Shown here: positions 1 through 5,128 of the stretch, piece after piece
Layout of the letters: each line of letters begins with the position of its first letter
How positions within the stretch are numbered: position 1 is the first letter of the stretch
Assembly (NCBI GenBank): GCA_019136395.1
Contig: JAGVUH010000276.1
Coordinates: 1 to 5,128, forward strand
Direction: 5' to 3'
DNA length: 5,128 bases
Origin: Gammaproteobacteria bacterium
Lineage (GTDB): Bacteria; Pseudomonadota; Gammaproteobacteria; Chromatiales; Chromatiaceae
Notes under the pieces: model-generated
The model's input: the letters and a program-made list of their open reading frames with translations, nothing else
Database searches by the model: none
What the model was told of the DNA's origin: nothing
Made by a program: the position numbers and the translations under genes

Positions 1-275
1 AGATTATTTTTTGAAATTCCTTTATAGATCTGAAATAGTGGTTTGTATCCAGCGAGGTTGTTTTGGTTTTCGATTTTCATTTCTTTTACTTAAGTAAGAC
101 TAAATACTTGAGTTGTGAATTGAATAGGTCTGATTTGCTGTTTAAAGCTTATATATGCTTAAAAGTGAATGGTGCCTAGTAAAAAAATGTATATAATATA
201 TCTCTGATCGGTTAAAGTTATGTAAGGCTGATATAAAATTGGCTAAGCCATAATTTATTATCATTGAGAAGGTTG
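1..275. other. AT-rich region downstream of ubiB, no convincing gene
   Basis: By hand count 67 of the first 240 bases are G or C (28%), far below the GC-rich genes to the right. The longest thing I could read on the minus strand is a 40-codon ORF at 264-142 without a Shine-Dalgarno sequence, which I do not call. The stretch holds a perfect 12-bp palindrome (TTACTTAAGTAA, 86-97), an A7 run at 181-187 and a TATAAT hexamer at 192-197 on the plus strand with no good -35. A candidate minus-strand promoter overlaps its right edge. It is most likely the upstream region of a gene lying left of the window, possibly inside an acquired AT-rich segment; that reading is inference. Confidence 0.5.
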
Positions 276-279
276 TCAA
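252..279 (-). promoter_or_regulatory. Candidate sigma70 promoter reading leftward out of the window
   Basis: On the minus strand a perfect TTGACA (279-274) is followed after 16 bases by TAAATT (257-252), which matches four of six positions of the TATAAT consensus. The -35 hexamer overlaps the ubiB stop codon (TGA, 278-276). It would start a transcript near 245 running toward position 1, for a gene outside the window. In DNA this AT-rich, partial -10 matches are common by chance, so only the perfect -35 gives it weight. Confidence 0.3.
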
Positions 280-1844
280 GGGTGATTATGGCAATATAAT
301 ACCAACGCAATGATGGCAAGTAACAAGCTGGTAAAAAGAAATCTTATGCGATTGTAACGGTTACGGATATCACTCCTTAGTGATGCAAGTGCTGCCAATT
401 GCATATTCATGTGATGATAATTGTGTTCATTGCGTTGAATAATGCGATAAATTAGCAAGGGTAACTCAGGTAGCTGCTCTGAATAGGGCCCCAGGTTGCG
501 CTTGAGCCTGGCGAGCAAGGCACGGGGCCCAATCTGATCTTTCATCCACCGTTCCATGAAGGGCTTGGCGGTGGTCCAGAGGTCCAGCTCGGGATAGAGC
601 TGACGGCCCAGGCCCTCGATGTTGAGCAGGGTCTTCTGCAGCAGAACCAACTGGGGCTGAACCTGCATGTCGAAGCGCCGGGCGGTCTGGAAGAGGTGGA
701 GCAGGAAATAACCAAAGGAGATCTCTGCCAGAGGCTTGCCAAAGATGGGCTCACAGACGGTGCGGATGGCGGACTCGAATTCATCGACCCGGGTCTCGGG
801 GGGCACCCAGCCGGAGGCGATATGCAATTCGGCGACGCGGCGGTAGTCATGCTGGAAGAAGGCCAGCAGGTTCTCCGCCAGGTAGCGCTGATCCTCGGTG
901 GTCAGGGAGCCGACGATGCCAAAGTCCACGGCGATGTAGCGTCCGCTGGGCTCGACGAAGATATTGCCCGGGTGCATGTCGGCGTGGAAGAAGTTGTCGC
1001 GGAAGACCTGGGTGAAAAAGATCTCCACCCCACGTTCGCCCAACAGCTTCATGCTGATCCCCTGGGCCTTGAGCCGCTCGACCTCCCCCACCGGGGTACC
1101 ATAGATCCGCTCCATGACCAGGACGCTGGGGTGGCACAGGTCCCAGTGGATCTCGGGCACGTAAAGCGCCTCGCTGCCGAGAAAGTTCTTGCGCAACTGG
1201 CTCGCGTTGGCGGCCTCGCGTTGCAGGTCGAGCTCGTCGAGGATGGTCTTGCGATAGTCGTCCACCACCTCCACCGGGCGCAGACGACGACCATCCCGCC
1301 AGTAGCGCTGGGCCAGCTCGGCGATGATCCGCAGTAGTCCCAGATCGCGGCGGATGACGGGCTCGATACCGGGGCGGACCACCTTGACAACCACCTGGCG
1401 GCCGTCCTTGAGGCGGGCGCTGTGGACCTGGGCGATGGAGGCCGAGGCTAGGGGCCGTTCGTCGAAGTCATCCAGGAAGGCCTCGATGGGCTTGCCCCAG
1501 GCCTTCTCGATGATGGCGCGGGCCTGGGGGCCGGGAAAGGGCGGCACCCGGTCCTGGAGCTGTGCCAGCTCATCGGCCAGGTCTGGCGGTAGCAGGTCGC
1601 GCCGGGTGGAGAGGATCTGGCCAAATTTGACGAAGATGGGCCCCAGCTCGATGAGGGCCTCACGGATGCGCGCCGGATAGGGCTTGGGATGGGCGCGGCG
1701 GTGCCAGTACCAGGGGGAGAGGTAGGACAGGAAATAGATGGGCCGGAACAGATGGGTGGCGAGCAGGACCTCGTCGAGCCCATGGCGCACCAGCACCAGG
1801 CTGATGTGGATCAGCCGCCAGAGGCGAAAGGCCTTGGTCAGCAT
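276..1844 (-). CDS. ubiB: UbiB, ubiquinone biosynthesis atypical kinase/ATPase
   Basis: 522 residues, member of the ABC1/ADCK/UbiB family, needed for ubiquinone synthesis at the inner membrane. It is thought to act as an ATPase that helps extract lipid intermediates rather than as a protein kinase. Family marks visible: the KxGQ motif (K73-F-G-Q76), the Ala-rich loop ASASIAQVH (133-141) replacing a kinase P-loop, Lys154 in VVVKVVRP, the [11 protein letters not shown] helix (203-213), the catalytic loop [10 protein letters not shown] (287-296) and DFG at 307-309. Similarity to E. coli UbiB as I recall it (546 aa) runs from the N-terminus to about residue 465. The tail then diverges and has only one hydrophobic segment (about 502-517, [16 protein letters not shown]) where E. 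coli has two, so about 24 residues are missing. The last roughly 64 codons lie in AT-rich DNA unlike the rest of the gene. The ATG start has GAGG five bases upstream (1853-1850). It follows ubiJ after a 209-bp gap filled with repeats, and probably belongs to the ubiE-ubiJ-ubiB operon. Confidence 0.96.
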   Translation of the reverse strand: MLTKAFRLWRLIHISLVLVRHGLDEVLLATHLFRPIYFLSYLSPWYWHRRAHPKPYPARIREALIELGPIFVKFGQILSTRRDLLPPDLADELAQLQDRVPPFPGPQARAIIEKAWGKPIEAFLDDFDERPLASASIAQVHSARLKDGRQVVVKVVRPGIEPVIRRDLGLLRIIAELAQRYWRDGRRLRPVEVVDDYRKTILDELDLQREAANASQLRKNFLGSEALYVPEIHWDLCHPSVLVMERIYGTPVGEVERLKAQGISMKLLGERGVEIFFTQVFRDNFFHADMHPGNIFVEPSGRYIAVDFGIVGSLTTEDQRYLAENLLAFFQHDYRRVAELHIASGWVPPETRVDEFESAIRTVCEPIFGKPLAEISFGYFLLHLFQTARRFDMQVQPQLVLLQKTLLNIEGLGRQLYPELDLWTTAKPFMERWMKDQIGPRALLARLKRNLGPYSEQLPELPLLIYRIIQRNEHNYHHMNMQLAALASLRSDIRNRYNRIRFLFTSLLLAIIALVLYCHNHP

Positions 1845-1863
1845 AGCGGCCTCATCCCGAGCA

Positions 1864-2057
1864 GCTAACTGTCATGAGACGGCAGGCCGCACCCCTGATC
1901 ATGAGAGACATTCCCGTGACTTTCACGCTAACTCCAAGGAGGGGCCGGCAACACCCTGGACGATAAGAGGCTCCACTGGTGTGTTTCACGCTAACTCTCA
2001 TGAGGCGGCGCGCCACCCCCCTGAAAATGAGAGTCTTTGTCGTGACTTTCACGCTAA
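1864..2057. repeat. Three 63-bp tandem direct repeats between ubiJ and ubiB
   Basis: The core TTTCACGCTAA occurs at 1921, 1984 and 2047, exactly 63 bp apart, and GCTAA also stands at 1864, one period earlier. Units are 1864-1926, 1927-1989 and 1990-2052, followed by the first five bases of a fourth. Units 1 and 3 match at 51 of 63 positions by hand alignment; unit 2 is more diverged but keeps GCTAACT at its start and TTTCAC at its end. Unit 3 has a perfect 8-bp inverted repeat, ACTCTCAT (1994-2001) with ATGAGAGT (2027-2034), around a 25-base GC-rich loop that contains GGCGCGCC. Unit 1 has the same arms with one mismatch (1869-1877 and 1899-1907). A smaller inverted repeat, GTGA-CTT-TCAC, precedes GCTAA at 1916-1926 and 2042-2052. 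The last GCTAA contains the ubiJ stop codon. Function is unknown. It could be a REP-like dispersed element, a structured RNA between cistrons or a protein-binding array. Confidence 0.9.
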
Positions 2058-2737
2058 GGCTCGCTGCTGCCTGGCTGGAGCCGGCGGCGCAGGCGCGCGA
2101 CCCGCGCGGCCAGGCGTTCGCCATCATCACGTAACCCATCGACCGCGGCGAGGAATGCCTCGAGTTCGTAGCGGCTGGGGAGCAGCCGGCCCTCCTCCTC
2201 GAGGTATTCCTTGAGGTTCCGTCCCAGGGTGTCGAAGGAGCGTTCGCCCCAGCGGCCGGCGGCCCGCACCCGTTGCCCCAGGACATGGGCGAGGGGGTCG
2301 CCGGTCAGGCGGGCGAGTTGCTCCTCCCAGTCGATCTCCAGGCCCGCGAGGGCGGCGCCGAAGCGGTGGGCGAGGGCGGTGTCGCCCTCGATCTCCACCT
2401 GACCGGCGAAAAGGGCATCTTCCTTGCGGTGGCTCAGGCCCATGGCCGCCAGGGCCAAGAGGGTACCGCGCAGCAGGCAGTCGGGGGCGGCGTCGTAGTC
2501 GGCGAAGAGTTGCAGGCCCCCCGCGCCGGGGATGAAATAGAGGCGGTTACCAAAGCCCTTAAACTCGAAGGCGACGATACGCCCCGCCAGGGGCGCCAGC
2601 CGGGACGCACCCTCCGGATCCAGGGCCAGGAGCCTGTTGATGGTGGCCTCCAGCACCGCGAGGGTGGCGGCGGGGAGCGGTGATGCCGGCGCGGGGGCCG
2701 ACGCGCCTCCCGCGGCGTCTGGGGTCCCCGTAATCAC
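2054..2737 (-). CDS. ubiJ: UbiJ, SCP2-domain accessory factor of ubiquinone biosynthesis
   Basis: 227 residues, against 201 in E. coli UbiJ (formerly YigP). UbiJ is a cytosolic lipid-binding protein that works with UbiK in the soluble ubiquinone-synthesis complex. An SCP2-like sterol carrier fold spans about residues 28-135, with hallmark stretches [14 protein letters not shown] (55-68), [14 protein letters not shown] (86-99) and GQVEIEGD (112-119). It is followed by the family segment [22 protein letters not shown] (133-154, given as key residues D136, W137, E138, D147). Residues 190-220 look like an amphipathic Arg/Leu-rich helix or coiled coil. The first 22 residues are Ala/Pro-rich and appear to be an N-terminal extension. 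I chose GTG at 2737-2735 because it overlaps the ubiE stop as GTGA (2737-2734), a usual sign of translational coupling; the Shine-Dalgarno is only a weak GGGG about nine bases upstream. The TAG stop (2056-2054) lies inside the core of the adjacent 63-bp repeat array, so the repeat defines the C-terminus. Confidence 0.9.
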   Translation of the reverse strand: MITGTPDAAGGASAPAPASPLPAATLAVLEATINRLLALDPEGASRLAPLAGRIVAFEFKGFGNRLYFIPGAGGLQLFADYDAAPDCLLRGTLLALAAMGLSHRKEDALFAGQVEIEGDTALAHRFGAALAGLEIDWEEQLARLTGDPLAHVLGQRVRAAGRWGERSFDTLGRNLKEYLEEEGRLLPSRYELEAFLAAVDGLRDDGERLAARVARLRRRLQPGSSEP

Positions 2738-3483
2738 AACTTGAAACCCCGATGGATGGCGACGATACCGAAGCTGAGGTTGAAGTAGTCACAACGCTCG
2801 AAACCGGCCGCGACCATCATGCTACGCAGGGTCTCCTGATCCGGGTGCATGCGGATGGACTCGGCCAGGTAGCGGTAGCTGTCGGCGTCGCTGGTGATCA
2901 GCCGCCCCAGGGTGGGCAGCACGGTGAAAGAATAGAGGTCGTAGAGCTTGGACAGGGCCTGGCTGTTGGGGTGGGAGAACTCCAGCACCAAGGCGCGGCC
3001 ACCGGGCCTGAGCACCCGGAACATCTCCTCCAGGGCCCGCTGCTTGTGGGTGACGTTGCGCAGGCCAAAGCCAATGGTCACGCAGTCGAAGTGGTTGTCT
3101 GGAAAGGGCTGAGCCTCGGCGTTGACCTGGGCGAAGAGCAGGTTGCCCGTCAGGCCCTGATCCAGCAGGCGGTCACGGCCGGTGGTGAGCATGGCGGCAT
3201 TGATGTCGGTCAGCACTACCTCGCCTTCGGTCCCGGCGATGCGGGCGAAGCGGGCGGCCAGGTCGCCGGTACCCCCCGCCAGGTCCAGCACCCGCTGGCC
3301 GCGGCGCACCCCGGCCAGTTCGATAGTCGTCCGCTTCCACAGCCGGTGGATGCCCAGGGACATGAGGTCGTTCATCAGGTCGTAGCGAGAGGCGACGGAG
3401 TCGAAGACCGCGCGCACGTGCTGGGCTTTCTCCTCGACCGGCACCTGCTGGTAACCGAAGTGGGTGGTCTTGTCGTCGGACAT
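2734..3483 (-). CDS. ubiE: UbiE, ubiquinone/menaquinone C-methyltransferase
   Basis: SAM-dependent class I methyltransferase that methylates the ring carbon of demethylmenaquinol and of 2-methoxy-6-polyprenyl-1,4-benzoquinol in quinone synthesis. From the chosen start it has 249 residues (E. coli 251). Visible landmarks: THFGYQQV (7-14), the family block [20 protein letters not shown] (32-51), SAM motif [11 protein letters not shown] (65-74), acidic Asp93 in [15 protein letters not shown] (121-130), FGLRNV (139-144), [15 protein letters not shown] (156-170) and [13 protein letters not shown] (204-216). An in-frame ATG at 3510 would add nine residues (MVRSPEARP). I prefer 3483 because E. coli UbiE aligns from there, a GAGG lies eight bases upstream, and a candidate promoter leaves almost no leader before 3510. 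The stop overlaps the ubiJ GTG start. The gene is probably the first of the ubi operon; it lies 110 bp beyond the tonB stop, so read-through from tonB is also possible. Confidence 0.96.
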   Translation of the reverse strand: MSDDKTTHFGYQQVPVEEKAQHVRAVFDSVASRYDLMNDLMSLGIHRLWKRTTIELAGVRRGQRVLDLAGGTGDLAARFARIAGTEGEVVLTDINAAMLTTGRDRLLDQGLTGNLLFAQVNAEAQPFPDNHFDCVTIGFGLRNVTHKQRALEEMFRVLRPGGRALVLEFSHPNSQALSKLYDLYSFTVLPTLGRLITSDADSYRYLAESIRMHPDQETLRSMMVAAGFERCDYFNLSFGIVAIHRGFKL

Positions 3484-3491
3484 GGGACGGG

Positions 3492-3495
3492 CCTC
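3492..3495 (-). promoter_or_regulatory. Shine-Dalgarno of ubiE that decides the start
   Basis: GAGG on the minus strand, eight bases before the ATG at 3483-3481. The alternative ATG at 3510 has only a poor purine stretch (GGTAG) upstream. This supports the shorter UbiE. Confidence 0.55.
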
Positions 3496-3513
3496 GGGTG
3501 AACGAACCATTAA

Positions 3514-3522
3514 ATTCTACCA
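3514..3522 (-). promoter_or_regulatory. Candidate extended -10 promoter for the ubi operon
   Basis: On the minus strand TGG-TAGAAT (3522-3514) fits the extended -10 pattern TGnTAnnnT, in the gap between tonB and ubiE. There is no recognisable -35 at 16-18 bases upstream, which extended -10 promoters can tolerate. Transcription would start near 3507, leaving a leader of about 24 bases before the ATG at 3483. This is pattern reading only. Confidence 0.4.
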
Positions 3523-3593
3523 CGAGCGCTGCGGGGCTCTGGACGTCCGGGGTGAAAACAGCGCGTGTGATTGGACCGGGCCTGGTCTGAGCC

Positions 3594-4814
3594 TTAGGGC
3601 TTGCCGCCAAAGCGATTATTGCTCAGGAATTGCCAAGTACGGGTGATATCGAGAAAGTCCGTCTCCCGGCGGATGTCCGGCGGGAAGGGGGCGAAGGGCG
3701 CGGCAAGGTTCACGATCCGCACGGCGGCCTCGTCGAGAAGGGTGGAACCGGAGGAGCGCAGCACCCGGACCTCCTCCAGGCTACCATCGGCGCGCACCCC
3801 GACCTGGAGGATGAGGTTACCGTAGAGCTTGCGTCGGCGGGCCTCCTCGGGGTAGTTGAGGTTGCCGATGGCCTCAACCTTGCGCCGCCAGGTCTCCAGA
3901 TAACTGGCGTATTTGTACTCCTGGGTACTGGCGCTGATGGCCTTGCGCCGGGGGCGGTTGGCGAAGGCGGCGGTGTCCTCCACCAGTTTGGCGTTGAGTC
4001 TGGCGATCTCCTGGCCGCGGCTGGCCAGGATCGCCGCGGCCGACGGGGGGGAGGCGGGGACCGCGGGGGGAGCCAGGGTCGCCAGCGGGTCGGCCGTGGG
4101 GGTCGGGGCTTTGTCCGATGAAGGGGCGGTGGTCGTGTCGGCTGAAATGGTCTCTGGTTGAAGGGGCTCGGGTGGAAGATGATCGGCCTGAAAGTCATCG
4201 GCTGGGAAGTGATCGGCGGCAAGGAGCGTATTTCGCGCCACGGTTGCCGTGGTCTCCTCGGTGATTGCCCGTGCGGGCGCGGTGGATGTTTCCAGTGCCG
4301 ACGAAGCCCCGGTATCTGTTGAAGGTGGGGTGGAAGTTTCCAGTGCTGACAGGGCGGAAGCGCTGTCGGACATGGCGTCCGAAGGGGCCGAAGGCATCGG
4401 AACGAGATCAGCGGAAGCGGCGCCGGTCAGGTTCTGAGCTTGCCCCACAGGCGGTTCTTTGGCCGGGGAGGCAGCGTCTTTGCCATCTTCCACTCCCTGC
4501 GCCTCCCGCGCGCGATCAGCCAAGGCATCGGGACGCTGGGGCACCACCGGCTCCCCATCCGCCTGGCGCAGGACCAGGACATCGAGCGCTGGCGGCGAAG
4601 TTGGCAGAGGACGAGGGGCCTTGAAGCCCAAGCCATAAATCAGCAAGGCATGCGAGACTAAGGCCAGCAGCAGGGCAGGCCAGAAGGGATTGCCGAGGGA
4701 AAATGGCCAGGCCCTGGTGACGGAGGTGAGCGAGGGCGGGTAGGGGTCCGGGTGCGAGGTAATCCCAGGGTGCGGTAGGAGGAGACCCACCGCGACGGGC
4801 AGGCGGTGGGTCAT
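3594..4814 (-). CDS. TonB-family energy transducer with repeat-bearing linker
   Basis: 406 residues. TonB proteins carry proton-motive energy from ExbB-ExbD in the inner membrane to TonB-dependent outer-membrane transporters. Order: a cytoplasmic N-terminus (1-43, longer than usual and Pro-rich), one membrane segment (about 44-64, WPALLLALVSHALLIYGLGF) with the conserved His55, a long Ala/Pro/Thr/Asp-rich periplasmic linker (65-300) and a TonB C-terminal domain (about 303-396). The C-terminal domain shows YLETWRRKVEAIGNLNYPEEA (305-325, key W309, Y321, P322), VRADGSLEEVRVLRSSG (340-356), LDEAAVRI (360-367) and PFPPDI (376-381). The WRxKVExIGNLNYP signature and VLRQ...PDALADRAREAQG (82-107) recall the Pseudomonas TonB3 (PA0406) class linked to twitching motility; this is from memory and unsearched. 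The linker has few of the Glu-Pro/Lys-Pro dipeptides of E. coli TonB. The ATG start is supported by ATGA overlap with the apbE stop (4814-4811). No clear intrinsic terminator follows the gene. Confidence 0.9.
   Translation of the reverse strand: MTHRLPVAVGLLLPHPGITSHPDPYPPSLTSVTRAWPFSLGNPFWPALLLALVSHALLIYGLGFKAPRPLPTSPPALDVLVLRQADGEPVVPQRPDALADRAREAQGVEDGKDAASPAKEPPVGQAQNLTGAASADLVPMPSAPSDAMSDSASALSALETSTPPSTDTGASSALETSTAPARAITEETTATVARNTLLAADHFPADDFQADHLPPEPLQPETISADTTTAPSSDKAPTPTADPLATLAPPAVPASPPSAAAILASRGQEIARLNAKLVEDTAAFANRPRRKAISASTQEYKYASYLETWRRKVEAIGNLNYPEEARRRKLYGNLILQVGVRADGSLEEVRVLRSSGSTLLDEAAVRIVNLAAPFAPFPPDIRRETDFLDITRTWQFLSNNRFGGKP
4125..4214 (-). repeat. 15-bp tandem repeat encoding pentapeptides in the TonB linker
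   Basis: Six degenerate 15-bp units in frame encode DHFPA, DDFQA, DHLPP, EPLQP, ETISA and DTTTA (residues 201-230). The pattern is acidic, any, mostly Phe/Leu/Ile, Pro/Gln/Ser/Thr, Ala/Pro. At the DNA level the three units ending in ATCGG (plus strand, 4178-4216) are the most alike. The hydrophobic residue is one place later than in the A(D/N)LxX pentapeptide-repeat family, so I do not assign that fold. Confidence 0.65.
4283..4350 (-). repeat. 48-bp spaced direct repeat in the TonB linker
   Basis: Two 20-bp copies, 4283-4302 and 4331-4350, differ at two bases and start 48 bp (16 codons) apart. They encode SALETST twice (residues 156-162 and 172-178). This suggests an in-frame linker duplication that has since diverged between the copies. 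Confidence 0.65.
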
Positions 4815-5128
4815 GGTCCCGACGGACTCGCGCCATCCGGGGTCAGGGGCGGGGCCTCGATGACCGCGGCGTTGCGGTCCAGTAGCTCCACCCGTCTGGC
4901 CATGGCAGGATCCAGGTGGATCCGACCCTGGCCGTCGACCAGCAGGACGGAGCGCACCCCGAGGGCCCGGGCGGTTTCGTACCAGTGCTCGGGACCGGCG
5001 ATGATCAGGGCATGGGCGGCGGCGTCGGCGGTGGTGGCGTCGTCATGGAGGACGGTGACCAGGCGGGCCCCGCTGGCCGGCCAGCCCGAGCGGGGGTCGA
5101 TGAGGTGGTGATAACTTTTGCCTTTGTA
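4811..5128 (-). CDS. apbE: ApbE-family FAD:protein FMN transferase, C-terminal part
   Basis: The right edge cuts off the start; 105 residues and the TGA stop (4813-4811) are present. I translated the minus strand directly from 5128. ApbE transfers FMN from FAD onto a Thr/Ser of target proteins (for example Nqr/Rnf subunits and FMN-binding or PepSY-type reductases), usually as an exported lipoprotein. Visible marks: YHHLIDPRSGWPASG (6-20 of the fragment), the family HxIDPxTG element near the active site, then VLHDDATTADAAAHALIIAG (26-45), the metal-site/ADA segment of the family. The rest (LGVRSVLLVDGQGRIHL) fits the usual C-terminal strands. A short Pro-rich tail (APPLTPDGASPSGP) ends the protein. 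The stop overlaps the tonB ATG in ATGA, so the two genes are probably co-transcribed and coupled. Signal peptide and FAD-binding N-terminal half lie outside the window. Confidence 0.88.
   Translation of the reverse strand, partial: YKGKSYHHLIDPRSGWPASGARLVTVLHDDATTADAAAHALIIAGPEHWYETARALGVRSVLLVDGQGRIHLDPAMARRVELLDRNAAVIEAPPLTPDGASPSGP

Noticed and set aside
192..197. TATAAT on the plus strand as an antisense promoter toward ubiB
   Set aside because: No acceptable -35 at 16-18 bases and no TGn extension; chance matches are frequent in this AT-rich stretch.
240..250. Inverted repeat TGGCT-A-AGCCA as a ubiB terminator
   Set aside because: A one-base loop is impossible, leaving a 4-bp stem with a TTA loop and no clean U tract; too weak to call.
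142..264. 40-codon minus-strand ORF just after ubiB
   Set aside because: It begins ATG 11 bases beyond the ubiB stop but has no Shine-Dalgarno and no recognisable content; short ORFs without support are common in AT-rich DNA.
354..364. GTAAC-G-GTTAC palindrome
   Set aside because: It lies inside the ubiB coding sequence for the C-terminal membrane helix and has no partner sites.
696..1337. 213-codon plus-strand ORF opposite ubiB
   Set aside because: Antisense shadow of the UbiB kinase-like core, which carries all family motifs on the other strand.
1864..2057. CRISPR array
   Set aside because: The would-be spacers of units 1 and 3 are themselves similar, the repeats are imperfect, there are only three units, and no cas gene is in view. 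A tandem repeat explains it better.
1738..2286. Plus-strand (1738-2214) and minus-strand (1852-2286) ORFs through the repeat array
   Set aside because: Each overlaps ubiJ and one also the ubiB 5' end, in the wrong frame or strand; openness comes from GC-rich sequence and a repeat period divisible by three.
2752..3501. 249-codon plus-strand ORF opposite ubiE
   Set aside because: It lies entirely antisense to a clearly recognised methyltransferase; long antisense ORFs are expected in GC-rich genes, and its translation resembles no family I know.
3541..3600. Hairpins after tonB (AGCC-TTAG-GGCT at the stop, GGACGTCC) as a terminator
   Set aside because: Stems are only four base pairs and no T tract follows on the minus strand.

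Overview
The window looks like chromosomal DNA from a high-GC gammaproteobacterium. The UbiE, UbiJ and UbiB sequences and their order ubiE-ubiJ-ubiB match the gammaproteobacterial ubiquinone locus. A member of the Chromatiales (purple sulfur bacteria and relatives) is my best guess, but this is inference from general character. All five recognisable genes lie on the minus strand, so transcription runs from high to low coordinates.

Layout in transcription order: (1) 5128-4811, the C-terminal 105 residues of an ApbE-type FAD:protein FMN transferase, cut by the window edge. (2) 4814-3594, a TonB-family energy transducer whose ATG overlaps the apbE stop in an ATGA, so the two are probably translationally coupled. 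Its periplasmic linker contains two in-frame tandem repeat tracts and a G-run cluster. (3) A 110-bp gap with a candidate extended -10 promoter. (4) 3483-2734 ubiE, and (5) 2737-2054 ubiJ, overlapping in GTGA. (6) A 209-bp gap almost filled by three 63-bp tandem repeats with internal inverted repeats. (7) 1844-276 ubiB. (8) 275-1, AT-rich DNA with no convincing gene.

UbiE is the C-methyltransferase of ubiquinone (and, where present, menaquinone) synthesis. UbiJ is the SCP2-domain lipid-binding accessory factor and UbiB the atypical kinase/ATPase needed for the pathway. The three form a conserved functional unit. ApbE (covalent flavinylation of exported proteins) and TonB (energising outer-membrane transport or a related envelope task) form a separate envelope unit.

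Two things stand out. First, a 63-bp repeat array sits inside the ubi operon, and its edge supplies the ubiJ stop codon. Second, base composition drops sharply near position 470, inside the 3' end of ubiB. By hand count, 1-240 is 28% GC and 241-480 is 38% GC, against 70% in a sampled ubiJ segment (2281-2340). UbiB there also lacks the second C-terminal membrane helix of the E. coli protein. This suggests a recombination or insertion boundary at the ubiB 3' end. I found no evidence of a complete new defence or mobile system in the window.
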